Shown: piece after piece, positions 28,143-37,456 of the stretch
How the letters are laid out: each line of letters begins with the position of its first letter
How positions within the stretch are numbered: the stretch's first letter is position 1
From: Flavobacterium psychroterrae
GTDB taxonomy: Bacteria; Bacteroidota; Bacteroidia; Flavobacteriales; Flavobacteriaceae
Length of the DNA: 64,000 nucleotides
Direction: 5' to 3'
Assembly: GCF_018380615.1 (NCBI RefSeq)
Contig: NZ_JAGYVZ010000001.1
Coordinates: 1 to 64,000, forward strand
Notes under the pieces: model-generated
The model's input: the letters and a program-made list of their open reading frames with translations, nothing else
What the model was told of the DNA's origin: nothing
The model's database searches: none
Program-made: the position numbers and the translations under genes

Positions 28143-28532
28143 ATGAATAACAAAGATCAAAGTATTGCAAATGACCAAATGGCTAATGAAAGAACTTTCC
28201 TCGCATGGATCAGAACCGGGATTGGTATTATGGTCTTTGGATTTGTGATTGTGAAATTTTCCTTATTTGTCAATCATTTGCCATCAAGATTTTTTCAGGA
28301 ACCTGATTTGCCAAAAAATGTATCAACAATTCTAATTGGGATTGGACTTGTGCTAACTGGCGCAATTACTATTTTACTTTCTTATTTTCGTTATAAGAAA
28401 ACCAATCAACTTTTAGAGCAAGGAAAATATTTGCATTCAACGGTATTGTTGACTTTTTTAACGGTTGTAATAATTGCAATGAGCATTATCATAATTGCTT
28501 ATTTAATTTTAGCTTCTTATCCTTTAAAATAA
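28143..28532 (+). CDS. DUF202 (YidH-type) inner-membrane protein
   Basis: 129 residues of the DUF202 family: the signature NDQMANERTFLAWIRTGIGI is at the N-terminus, followed by three membrane helices (about 25-45, 62-82, 100-122) and a conserved RYKKTNQLLEQGKY between helices 2 and 3. These small proteins are found in stress-related clusters; their biochemical role is not established. Stands alone, with about 250 bases before the next gene. Confidence 0.9.
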   Translation: MNNKDQSIANDQMANERTFLAWIRTGIGIMVFGFVIVKFSLFVNHLPSRFFQEPDLPKNVSTILIGIGLVLTGAITILLSYFRYKKTNQLLEQGKYLHSTVLLTFLTVVIIAMSIIIIAYLILASYPLK

Positions 28533-28783
28533 CTGCAATTTTATAAATAGCGTTAACTTCTAATCTCCATGAAATTTTAACAAACTATTTCTAACAGCAT
28601 GCATTTACAGTTAACGCACTCATAAACAGTTAATAAAGTGATAATTATATAACTATCGAAAAAAATTATATAAATCAAAATATGTGTTGTATTTCTAATT
28701 TTGTACCAATTCCCAAAGGAAATTATAATATTACAATCTCATTTACAATACTATACACTCAAACAAACTTAAAATCTACTATC

Positions 28784-28927
28784 ATGAAAACTAACATCTA
28801 CACCAACTACGATCAAAACGAAAATTTTTCTAATGAGAATGCTGAAAACATTGTAGAGCAATCTGAAACTGTTACTTCAGGATACAAGTCTACAAGAGAT
28901 CAACTTTTATGCTGGGGAGAAGATTAA
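28784..28927 (+). CDS. Small acidic peptide related to the 94-residue protein at 20976
   Basis: 47 residues, MKTNIYTNYDQNENFSNENA then a tail ending LLCWGED. The frame is open further upstream, but the ATG at 28784 is preferred because a TAATTTTG box at 28696-28703 lies within the longer version. The N-terminus resembles that of the acidic protein at 20976, and both genes share TTTCTAATTTTG upstream. Followed by a strong hairpin. Function unknown. Confidence 0.55.
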   Translation: MKTNIYTNYDQNENFSNENAENIVEQSETVTSGYKSTRDQLLCWGED

Positions 28928-28951
28928 ATTCTTTTTACAGTATTTTTTATA

Positions 28952-28982
28952 AAAAAACCATTAGTAATGCTAATGGTTTTTT
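28952..28982. terminator. Bidirectional terminator overlapping a kinase stop codon
   Basis: A-run plus CCATTAG and CTAATGG plus T-run form a 13-bp stem with a 5-base loop. The right arm (28970-28976) contains the TAG stop of the minus-strand kinase, so the hairpin terminates the small peptide gene on one strand and overlaps the end of the kinase message on the other. Confidence 0.85.
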
Positions 28983-31900
28983 GCTTTTATCTTTCCAACT
29001 AAAGGCAGGACAATCGAAAAAACTGCACCTTGTTCTGGAATAGCTTCGGCAAAAATATCGCCACCATGATTTTGTACTATTTTTTTGCACATTGCAAGCC
29101 CAATTCCTGTTCCTTCATATGACGTTTTAGGATGCAGCCTTTGGAAAATATTAAAAATACGTTCAAAATATTCAGGTTCAAAACCAATTCCGTTATCTTT
29201 AATCTGAATTTTGCAATATTCCTGAATAGATCGGTTCAAAGAAAGTGATTTAATATCCTCATCAAGAACAGGCAATAAACTAATGGTAATTAATGGTGCT
29301 ATATCTTCTTTAGAAAACTTTAATGCATTACTGATAAGATTTCGGAAAAGCTGAGTCATCTGTAACGGATTCGCCTGTATAACAGGTAAAGGTTCTACCA
29401 GAATTTTTGCATTTTTTTCTTCCATCAAAAGATCATAATCCAATATTAAATTGTCGATTATTTCGTTTAGATTGACTTCAGTAAATTCCTCTTCGAATTT
29501 GGCAAGTTTTGAATAATTAAGTACGTCATTGATCAAAGTTCTCATTCTGATTGCCGAATGCATGATTTTCTCAATATATTTTTGAGCTTTAACTGAAGCA
29601 CTTTCATCCAGACTCGATTCCAGTAACTGCGAAAAAGTACTAATTTTTCGAAGCGGCTCCTGTAAATCATGAGAAGCTATATAAGCAAACTGAGCCAACT
29701 CTGCATTAGAATGTAAAAGTTGCACATTAGATTGCTTTAAGTCTTCAACTACGGTATCTAATTCTTCTGTTCGGGTTTGTACCAGCTGTTCAAGCGCCAT
29801 TTGTACTTCATGTTGCAGCGTCACATCCTGCGCTGATCCATTCATTTGAATTGGATTTCCTTCAAGATTAAAAATAGTTTTTCCTTGTGCATGAAGGATT
29901 CTTCTTTGTCCTGTTTTAGGATGTATTACTGTATAAGTTTCATCATAAATACCTCCTGATTCCGGTTTCAAAGCCCACGCGACAGCATTAGCAACACGAT
30001 CACGGTCTTCATCAGCAAGAATAGGAATTACTTGACTATAATTACGACTAGATGGATCATAACCAAACCATTCGATAAGACGGTTGGAATAAGTTAAACC
30101 ATTTGTTGCCACATCAATACTCCATGTACCCAATTGTGCCAGTTCGATCGCATCTCTTAAACTTGCTTCGGCTTGTTCTTGTTTATGTGTTGCGTAAACT
30201 TTATCTGTTACTTCAACAACAATAAAAATCGCACCATAAGGAAGGTCGTGGTCGTCAAACAAAGGTTTAAAGGTATAGTCATAATAGCCTATATCGAGTT
30301 TTCCGTTTTTATTAAGATCAATGCGTTCCCCAATTTCATTACAGGTTTCTCCAGTACTAAGGACCTCAAGGTATTTTTCAATCAGAATATTATTTTTAAG
30401 TTCAGGAATCGTTTCCATAATAGATTTTCCTACTATAGAATCATCACATCCTAATACATCAAGCATTTTTTCATTTGCTTCGCGCACAATCATTCCTTTG
30501 CCTACACAAACTAATTTAGCTACAGGCGAATTATAGAATATTTTACGAATAAATTCCTGATTTTTCTCCAGTTGGCGGCTTGCTTTTACCTGATCTGTAA
30601 CATCCGTTGCTACATCCAGAATTGCATATACTTTACCATCAGAATCAAATAAAGGTTTGTAGGTAAAATCAAAATAAAAAGTGCTTAAAGTACCTTGAAT
30701 CATCAAATTTGCTTTTGCTCCTTTTTGCTCATAAATTTCCCCTGTTTCGTATACTCTTTTCAGAATTTCAGGAAACGGCTGGTTAACTGTTTCCGGAAAT
30801 ACATCAATCATATTTTTACCAATTACCTCAGGTCCGCGTCCCCAATAATTCATAATGATCTTATTGGCAATTTCAATTCGCATATTGGGTCCAACATATA
30901 AACAGGTTCCTACGGGCGCTTCTTCAATTAAGGATCGAAAACGTTTTTCACTTTCTTCGATTCTCTTTCTTGCTAAAATCTGCTGGGTAACTTCAATCAC
31001 GACCACTAAAACACTATGGATTTCGCCGTTTGCATCTCTTTGAGCCTGATAACTGTGATCGATGTAAATAACTTCAGTTTTTCCGTTCCGTATAAGTGAT
31101 ACAGGCGCTTCTTTTGCAGTAAAGGTTTTTCCGGTGGCCATTACATTTCTCAGTTCTGTATCAAATCCCTGACCTTCAAGCTCAGGCAACGCTTCTAATA
31201 ATGCTTTTCCGGTAAGTTCTTCTACTGTTCTGCCTGCAAGAGAGCTGTAAAAAGTATTCGCCATATCAAATACTAGATCATCACCTTTGATAATGGCGAT
31301 TCCTACAGGAGAATTTTCGAAGGAATTAAGGAGTTTTTGCCTGCTTTCCTCCAATAAATTTTTTGTGATAGTACTATCAGTCACGTCATAACCCATGTTT
31401 AGGACAGCGTAAACTTCTCCGCTTTCGTTAAAAAGCGGCGTATAAGAATAATTAAAATATTGGGTTGTAATTTTTCCGTCTTTCTCAATATCAGCCTGTG
31501 ATCCTGTCGCATGATATTCAATTCCGGTTTCAAATACATTTTCAAGAATTTCAAAATATCCCTGATTGTGTAACTCCGGTACGGCTTCGCGGTAGGGTTT
31601 TCCTATTATGCTGTTTCCTTTTTTCCAATACCCGGCCATTACTTCATTTGCCAGTGCAATAACAAGATTTTCACGTAAAAAAAGAGCGGTCGCAACCGGC
31701 GTTTTTTCAATTACGGTTCTCAGTAACCTTTCATTTTCTTCAATTTGTATTTGTGCCTGTACCTGTTCCGTTACATCCCGACACATGGCAATTACACCCG
31801 TAATTTTACCATCAATTTCTCTGTAAGGCTGATAAATTACATTTAAATATCCCTCTTTTTTTGTATCATTAACCTGTACGGAATAAAAAGTTCTGTAGAT

Positions 31901-33076
31901 ATAAACAGCCTCACCTGTAACTCTTACCTTTTCAATTATGGGACGAAATGTGCTTTCGGCTTCAGGAATAATTTCAAAAAGATTTTTATCTAATAAATCT
32001 TCAACATTGCGTCCTATTAAACCCGCATAGGCATCATTGACAATATTTACTTTTAAATTGTCGCCTGTCAGCACTATTATACCAACAGTTGCCTGACGAG
32101 TTAAGTTAAAAAATCGCTGTTCGCTTTCGTTAATTTGCTCTTGCCCTTCTACAAGTGCCTGAATATCCATGCAATAACCCGCATATCCCCCTAATTCCCC
32201 ATCGGGCATATAAAAAGGATCTCCCGCAGCGTGGCATTTAATGATTGATCCATCTCCCTTTTTTAAGTGAAACTGTACATCATAATGTGATTTTTCGGCT
32301 ACAGCCTTTGTGAATGCTTCAAAGACAGTATTACGATCTTCCTCAACAATAGCTGCCGGCCATGCATCACCCAAAACTTCTTTATAATGCAATCCTGTCC
32401 AGTCTGATAATGTTTTATTTACGTAAGTCATCAAACCATTTTTATCTGCCAGCCAAAGTCCCGCCGGCGACATATTAGTCACATTTTTGAACTTAAGATC
32501 TTTTTCAATTTGAATATTATGCATTGCAATATTATAATCTAATGACAATTGCAATTGATTATTTGCTTCATTAAGCTGTTGCAAACGAACTACGGCATCT
32601 GTAGTTTCTGTACAAGTAACGAGAACGCCGCCAATTTTGCCGGAATCATCAAAAACCGGGCTATAACTAAAAGTCCAGTAAACGTTTTCCAGACTTCCGT
32701 TTCTGTAAATAGGAATCAGCTGATTTTCCATCCACGTTGATTCTCCCCCATTTAAAACCTGCTTTATAAGTGGATAAATCACATGCCAGATTTCAGACCA
32801 GGTATCTACACCATTAGAACCTAATGCCTGAGGATGTTTGCCGTTATTACCAAGGCTTGGTCTGTAGGCATCGTTATAAAACTGTATAAGATTTTCACCC
32901 CACCATAAAAACATGGGGAATTTAGAATTTAATATAGTACTTACAATCGTACGAAGGCTTTGTTGCCATTGATCAGGTGAACCAATCTCGGTTGCAGACC
33001 AATTGTAGTTTCTGGTATATTCACCCATTTCTCCTCCGCCACGAAGGAAATATAAATTGGAATCAGTCAATGGCAT
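28970..33076 (-). CDS. Multi-PAS sensor histidine kinase, 1368 residues
   Basis: A very long soluble kinase with about eight PAS/PAC units before the catalytic core. The first (about 1-165) is of the WWG type (FPMFLWWGENLIQFYNDAYR). Further units lie at roughly 200-325, 325-450, 455-580, 585-705, 710-835, 840-960 and 970-1100. The core has His1136 in FAYIASHDLQEPLRKI, the N-box FRNLISNALKF and G-boxes KDNGIGFEP and YEGTGIGLAMCKK. The last three PAS units and the core are close to those of the 1058-residue kinase at 1238-4414. A receiver gene lies 9 bases upstream on the same strand, so the two form a regulator-kinase pair. Confidence 0.92.
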   Translation of the reverse strand: MPLTDSNLYFLRGGGEMGEYTRNYNWSATEIGSPDQWQQSLRTIVSTILNSKFPMFLWWGENLIQFYNDAYRPSLGNNGKHPQALGSNGVDTWSEIWHVIYPLIKQVLNGGESTWMENQLIPIYRNGSLENVYWTFSYSPVFDDSGKIGGVLVTCTETTDAVVRLQQLNEANNQLQLSLDYNIAMHNIQIEKDLKFKNVTNMSPAGLWLADKNGLMTYVNKTLSDWTGLHYKEVLGDAWPAAIVEEDRNTVFEAFTKAVAEKSHYDVQFHLKKGDGSIIKCHAAGDPFYMPDGELGGYAGYCMDIQALVEGQEQINESEQRFFNLTRQATVGIIVLTGDNLKVNIVNDAYAGLIGRNVEDLLDKNLFEIIPEAESTFRPIIEKVRVTGEAVYIYRTFYSVQVNDTKKEGYLNVIYQPYREIDGKITGVIAMCRDVTEQVQAQIQIEENERLLRTVIEKTPVATALFLRENLVIALANEVMAGYWKKGNSIIGKPYREAVPELHNQGYFEILENVFETGIEYHATGSQADIEKDGKITTQYFNYSYTPLFNESGEVYAVLNMGYDVTDSTITKNLLEESRQKLLNSFENSPVGIAIIKGDDLVFDMANTFYSSLAGRTVEELTGKALLEALPELEGQGFDTELRNVMATGKTFTAKEAPVSLIRNGKTEVIYIDHSYQAQRDANGEIHSVLVVVIEVTQQILARKRIEESEKRFRSLIEEAPVGTCLYVGPNMRIEIANKIIMNYWGRGPEVIGKNMIDVFPETVNQPFPEILKRVYETGEIYEQKGAKANLMIQGTLSTFYFDFTYKPLFDSDGKVYAILDVATDVTDQVKASRQLEKNQEFIRKIFYNSPVAKLVCVGKGMIVREANEKMLDVLGCDDSIVGKSIMETIPELKNNILIEKYLEVLSTGETCNEIGERIDLNKNGKLDIGYYDYTFKPLFDDHDLPYGAIFIVVEVTDKVYATHKQEQAEASLRDAIELAQLGTWSIDVATNGLTYSNRLIEWFGYDPSSRNYSQVIPILADEDRDRVANAVAWALKPESGGIYDETYTVIHPKTGQRRILHAQGKTIFNLEGNPIQMNGSAQDVTLQHEVQMALEQLVQTRTEELDTVVEDLKQSNVQLLHSNAELAQFAYIASHDLQEPLRKISTFSQLLESSLDESASVKAQKYIEKIMHSAIRMRTLINDVLNYSKLAKFEEEFTEVNLNEIIDNLILDYDLLMEEKNAKILVEPLPVIQANPLQMTQLFRNLISNALKFSKEDIAPLITISLLPVLDEDIKSLSLNRSIQEYCKIQIKDNGIGFEPEYFERIFNIFQRLHPKTSYEGTGIGLAMCKKIVQNHGGDIFAEAIPEQGAVFSIVLPLVGKIKAKNH

Positions 33077-33085
33077 CTGTTTATT

Positions 33086-33469
33086 TTAAAATATAAAGGG
33101 TTTTAGCAAAGCTATAAGATCTTTAAAATCATTAGGCTTAGTCAGGAAATCGACAGCACCCATAGAAATTGTCATTTCCCTGATAGAGCTGTCTGATGAG
33201 GTTGTGAATATAATTACAGGAATTTCCTTTAATTTTTCTTCCTGTTTTAACTGCGCCAAAAATTCATGACCGTTCATTAAAGGCATATTCAAATCCAGAA
33301 AAATAGCCTGTGTTGTTAAACTTCCCAATCGCAACTCGTTCAATGCCTTACGTGCATCTGTAAAGTAATTGTATTTTACGGTACTTGAAATGTGATCAAG
33401 CGCAGCCTGGAAAATCTGTAGATCTTCCTCATCGTCATCTATGAATAGAATATTGGTAAATTTCGTATA
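33086..33469 (-). CDS. Single-domain response regulator lacking a normal start codon
   Basis: The frame open from 33469 encodes a complete receiver domain: TKFTNILFIDDDEEDLQIFQ, then the phosphoacceptor in IFLDLNMPLMNG, the Thr switch in IFTTSSD and the lysine in FLTKPNDF. The first ATG in frame lies inside the phosphorylation loop, and the first TTG (33343) would remove the acidic pocket. Upstream of the conserved start there is only TAT ACG AAA TTT ACC AAT ATT. A single lost G (ATGACG to ATACG) would explain this. A perfect promoter ends at 33471, which would leave almost no leader. So this is either a start-codon-loss pseudogene or a leaderless gene using ACG or ATT. Confidence 0.75.
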   Translation of the reverse strand, partial: YTKFTNILFIDDDEEDLQIFQAALDHISSTVKYNYFTDARKALNELRLGSLTTQAIFLDLNMPLMNGHEFLAQLKQEEKLKEIPVIIFTTSSDSSIREMTISMGAVDFLTKPNDFKDLIALLKPFIF

Positions 33470-33470
33470 T

Positions 33471-33500
33471 CAAATATAATAAAAATAGTCTTTTTTTCAA
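33471..33500 (-). promoter_or_regulatory. Perfect Bacteroidota promoter of the receiver-kinase operon
   Basis: On the minus strand TTG (33498-33500), 19 bases, then TATATTTG (33471-33478) match the consensus exactly. Transcription should start only a few bases before the receiver coding frame opens. Confidence 0.75.
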
Positions 33501-33618
33501 ATCAAAGCATTAAAACATATTCAGTAATGATTATGTAAAAAAATAAAATTATCGTGTAAAATAGTAGAAAATTGGCTTGTTAAATTTACAAAAACAAGGA
33601 AAAATTTTAATTAAAGGG

Positions 33619-34708
33619 ATGAATCCATACAAAAAAACAGGCCTCATTATTACTGGAATAGCAGTTTTGCTGGTTGCAATCAATTTTGCATTGGAACCGG
33701 TAGCATTACATTATGCTAATAAAGCTTTAGCAGATTTAAAAGGCTATAAAGGCAGTATTAAGGATGTTGACATTCATTTATACCGCGGTGCTTATCGTAT
33801 TGATACACTTGTAATTGACAAAATTGACAACGGAAAAACACAACCTTTTTCTTGCTAAGGGAATTGATATTTCTATTGAATGGAAATCACTTTTAAAAGG
33901 TGCTTTCGTAGGAGAATTTTCAGTTGAAAATCCAGTTTTAAATTTCATTAAAAAAGGAAATAAAGTTGAAGCCGGAGGTAATAATGATTTTATTACAACC
34001 ATAAAAAAACTGTCGCCTGTTAATATCAATTATGTTGAAATAATAAACGGGGAAGTACATTATATTGATCTGACATCAAAACCTAAAATTGATATTGCCG
34101 CCAAACAAGTAACTGCAACTGCACGAAATTTGAGAAATGTTGAGGACAAAAACAATAAACTTCCTTCCACAGTAATATTAACAGCTAATACAAGCGGAAA
34201 CGGAAAAATTAAAGGTAATGCAAAACTAAATGCTTTAAAAGACATTCCTGATTTTGACTTTAATATGGAACTGGAGCGCATGGATTTAACGTATCTTAAA
34301 GATTTTACAGATGCGTATGCCAGCTTTACTTTTAAGCGCGGACAATTATATGTTTCTACAGAAATGGCGATGGCAGATGGAAAATACAATGGTTATGTAA
34401 AACCGGTTTTAGAAAATATAAAGATTATCGATTTAACGCCGGATACTCCAAAAGAGAAAAAACGTCCTTTTTTAAAACGAATCTGGGAACTTGTTGTAGG
34501 CACAGCGGCAGAAGTTGTTACCAACCAGCCTAAAGATCGTCTTGCAACAAAAATTCCTTTAAAAGGAGATGTTAATGGAGCTGAAAAATTTACCTGGACG
34601 GCAATTATAAATATTCTTAAAAACGGATTTATAAAGGCTTTTGATAAAGATGTTGAGGGATCAATTGACTTTAATGATGCAAAGTCTGGTAAAACCGAAA
34701 AAAAATAA
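33619..34708 (+). pseudogene. DUF748/AsmA-like protein gene split by a frameshift
   Basis: Two overlapping frames make one protein. The first (ATG at 33619) encodes a membrane anchor, KKTGLIITGIAVLLVAINFA, and the start of a DUF748 domain up to KIDNGKTQPF. It then hits a stop after a TTTTT run near 33846-33850. The second frame continues at once with LAKGIDISIEWKSLLKGAFV and runs to 34708 with AKLNALKDIPDFDFNMELER and LKNGFIKAFDKDVEGSIDFN. Removing one T joins the two parts. DUF748/AsmA-like proteins are thought to help lipid transport across the envelope. The break may be real, may reflect slippage in the homopolymer, or may be a sequence error; the downstream frame shows no further decay. 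Confidence 0.8.
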
Positions 34709-34776
34709 AAACACTAAAAAACTAATTGTTTGTATAACCTGCAAACTATTTCCTTTTAACTAAAAATAATATTATT

Positions 34777-35586
34777 ATGGAAGAATTCTTGCGTGACATT
34801 TTCAAACATGTTGAAGGATATTATTATGGTCTTGTTGACATAACACCAAAAATTTTACTGGCAATACTAGTGGTTTTAATCTCATGGTTTATTGCCTCTC
34901 GCGTCAAAGTTTTTACAGACCGAAGGTTACAAACAAAAATGCACGATCCTTTACTGGCTACTTTTATTGCAAACCTTGTAAAAGCAGTTCTAATTGTTAT
35001 AGGTCTTTTATTTATGTTTCGTGTCATCGGTTTAACCGGAGTTGCCCAAAGTGTTTTGGCTGGTGCCGGAATATCTGCTTTTGTAATAGGATTTGCGCTT
35101 AAGGATATTGGGGAGAACTTTTTAGCGGGAATTCTGCTGGCATTTAAACGACCGTTTTCTGTAGGAGATATTATTGAAAGCAATGGTGTAAAAGGAAAAG
35201 TTGTGGCGCTTAATTTACGTGATACACAAATTAAAAGCGATAGTAAAAACATTTACATTCCCAATGCTTTATTGATAAAAAACACGTTGGTCAATTTTAA
35301 TAGCGAAGGATATTTGCTACAAGATTTTACAATAGGTTTAGAGTATGGATCAGATTACAGAAAAGCGATTGAGATCATTACTGAAGTCATGAAAACAGAT
35401 AATGCCGTAATTGACAAAGGATATTCAAACTCTGCTGTGGTTGCCGGAATTACCGGAACTACTGTTCAGGTAATTATTAGATATTGGGTTAAAACCGATA
35501 AAACTGTTACGGACGGAAAACACCGTTCTGAAGTTGTAATTAAAGTTGCCGAAGCTTTAAATGAAAACGGATTTGTATTGAAATAA
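34777..35586 (+). CDS. mscS: Small-conductance mechanosensitive channel (MscS family)
   Basis: 269 residues, the size of E. coli MscS. Three N-terminal helices (about 20-42, 62-85, 92-118) end in the pore helix with VLAGAGISAFVIGFALKDIG. The MscS beta-domain follows (FKRPFSVGDIIESNGVKGKV, LRDTQIKSDSKNIYIPNALL) and then an alpha/beta C-terminal domain. It opens on membrane tension during hypo-osmotic shock and releases solutes. It follows the DUF748 gene by 68 bases and may be cotranscribed with it. Confidence 0.93.
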   Translation: MEEFLRDIFKHVEGYYYGLVDITPKILLAILVVLISWFIASRVKVFTDRRLQTKMHDPLLATFIANLVKAVLIVIGLLFMFRVIGLTGVAQSVLAGAGISAFVIGFALKDIGENFLAGILLAFKRPFSVGDIIESNGVKGKVVALNLRDTQIKSDSKNIYIPNALLIKNTLVNFNSEGYLLQDFTIGLEYGSDYRKAIEIITEVMKTDNAVIDKGYSNSAVVAGITGTTVQVIIRYWVKTDKTVTDGKHRSEVVIKVAEALNENGFVLK

Positions 35587-35595
35587 ACTTATTTT

Positions 35596-35745
35596 TTGTC
35601 ATTTCTACCAGAGGGAGAAATCACATCCTATATTCGACAAAATTAGTGACAATAGCAACGGAGTTTCTTCTGTGATTTCTCTCTTTGGTCGAAATGACAA
35701 TATTGTGTTTAAACTTTGCGTCTTAGCGCCTTTGCGAGATTATTT
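35596..35745. repeat. Imperfect 30-base inverted repeat plus dispersed AAACTTTGCGTCTTAGCG element
   Basis: The left arm 35596-35625 and right arm 35671-35700 are complements at 27 of 30 positions, with the core GTCATTTC-GACC and GAGAAATCACA. Directly to the right lies TTTAAACTTTGCGTCTTAGC (35708-35727) and GCGAGATTA, which recur near 44366 and twice, inverted, near 61850 and 61985. No gene is present in this spacer. Confidence 0.75.
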
Positions 35746-35831
35746 TTTTCTATCTAAAAGGGCTTTTTTATCTCATTTTTTTCAGTATAAGAAAGATCTA
35801 TTTCTGAATTGCCTTATAAATAAAGCCGAAA

Positions 35832-37451
35832 TTATTTAGGAAGATAAATGAAAAACGTGGTTCCTTTCTCAGGCTGACTTGTAAAATTGATAATTCCGTT
35901 ATGGTTTTCGATAATCCTTTTGCAAAGTGCAAGACCTATTCCGTTGCCGCCATATTGATCACGTTGGTGCAAACGCTGGAACATATCAAAAATTCGACCT
36001 GAATATTCGCTATCCATCCCGATGCCGTTATCAGCAATTGTAATAGCGTGATAATTGCCTTCAGGACTAAAATTATCTGCAGAATCTCCTGCTCTCTCAC
36101 CCGAGGCAATTGTTACGGTTGGTTCTGCACTATTAAATTTAAGGCCGTTGTTGACTAAATTAAAGAAAAGCTGACGCAACTGACCATTCAAACCGGAAAC
36201 AACCGGTAATTCACCAATATTTACAGTTGCATTTTTTTCTTCAATAACAAGGCTTAAATCACTGAGGGTTTCTCTAACAACTTCATTAAGATCTACTTTT
36301 GTAAACTTTAATTCTTTATTGTCTACGCGCGAATAATTAAGAACATCAGCAATTAAACTGGACATTCGTCCTGCAGCGCTCGTCATTTTATCAAAATAAT
36401 ATTGAGTTCTTTGCTCTTCTGATAAATGTTCTCCGGCTCTGGACAACATAATCATTATTTTTCGCAAAGGTTCCTGTAAATCGTGAGAAGCAATATAAGC
36501 AAATTGCTGTAGTTCTTTATTTTTAAAAACCAGTTTTGAATTTGCATTTTCTAATTCGCTCTGGATCAGTTTTAATTCAGAGTTGTTTTTAAGCGTTTCT
36601 TCAACCTTTTTTTGATCATTTATATTAACAAAATAGATAAGCCAGTTATTCAAAGTCCCGTCCTCTGAAGGATTAGGAATAATTGATATCAAATACCAAA
36701 GGTATGATGAACCGCTTTTAATTCTTGTTTCACCTGAAAACTGTGATCGGTTTTTCTTCACTTTACTCCAGTTATCCATTATATGATTTACATCATCAGG
36801 ATGAATAAAAGAACTTATTTCTCTTTTATCAAAATTAAGAAATGGAGCTTTCAGAATTTGTTTCAGCGAATCGTTGACCAGTAAAATATTATTTCGATCG
36901 TTTACAATACAAATCAAAACCGGAATTGTGTTCGCTAATTGTCTGTAACGGTTTTCACTTTCTCCCAGTTTTTCAGAAAGGGCGATAAGCTCAATATTCT
37001 TTTTCCTGATCTCATCATAAGGAGAAACAGGTGGTTCATATTTAAAATAATCGGCAAGCGTTCTTATTTTCGCATCAGATAAAAGTCCAGGCGAACTAAC
37101 TGGATGGCTTAATTTGGTAATAGAATAATTATCAGCAAAACTATACTCAATATTACCTGAAATTTTTGCCGCATATTTAAAAGCTTCAGGGTTGCTTCTC
37201 TTCAAATCTACAGTATCCGTAAGGATGGCAACAATTTCTTTTTGTGTGGCTTTAATAACATTAATACCCAATGTAAGTACTGAATCTTTTCCGTTGGCGA
37301 TAGAACATCTTGCAACTTCAGATACGGCAGTAGAAAATCTAGTTTGAGCAGAAGTAGGCATTCCGCACATCTCTGCTATCTTCATAGATCGTTTATGGGC
37401 CAGAATTAGGTCCATTTCATTATCTAAATTTATCTTAACTACCTCTTTCAT
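35832..37451 (-). CDS. PAS histidine kinase closing the stressosome operon
   Basis: 539 residues. Residues about 1-135 resemble an anti-sigma-type GHKL ATPase domain (LDNEMDLILAHKRSMKIAEM, FSTAVSEVARCSIANGKDSV). A short coiled coil follows, then a PAS domain (about 165-290) and a complete kinase core with His323 in FAYIASHDLQEPLRKI, the N-box FFNLVNNGLKF and G-boxes ADNGIGM and YGGNGIGLALCKR. Its ATG is 5 bases after the RsbX-type gene, so it belongs to the same operon. RST modules followed by a two-component kinase are known in several phyla; here the kinase would carry the stressosome signal onward. No receiver gene is in the operon. Confidence 0.88.
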   Translation of the reverse strand: MKEVVKINLDNEMDLILAHKRSMKIAEMCGMPTSAQTRFSTAVSEVARCSIANGKDSVLTLGINVIKATQKEIVAILTDTVDLKRSNPEAFKYAAKISGNIEYSFADNYSITKLSHPVSSPGLLSDAKIRTLADYFKYEPPVSPYDEIRKKNIELIALSEKLGESENRYRQLANTIPVLICIVNDRNNILLVNDSLKQILKAPFLNFDKREISSFIHPDDVNHIMDNWSKVKKNRSQFSGETRIKSGSSYLWYLISIIPNPSEDGTLNNWLIYFVNINDQKKVEETLKNNSELKLIQSELENANSKLVFKNKELQQFAYIASHDLQEPLRKIMIMLSRAGEHLSEEQRTQYYFDKMTSAAGRMSSLIADVLNYSRVDNKELKFTKVDLNEVVRETLSDLSLVIEEKNATVNIGELPVVSGLNGQLRQLFFNLVNNGLKFNSAEPTVTIASGERAGDSADNFSPEGNYHAITIADNGIGMDSEYSGRIFDMFQRLHQRDQYGGNGIGLALCKRIIENHNGIINFTSQPEKGTTFFIYLPK

Positions 37452-37456
37452 TGCTC

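Noticed and set aside
33086..33343. Receiver protein starting at TTG 33343
   Set aside because: This start removes the acidic pocket of the receiver; the frame upstream clearly encodes the missing conserved part.
34824..35252. 142-codon open frame opposite mscS
   Set aside because: Lies wholly within the well-supported MscS gene and has no family resemblance.
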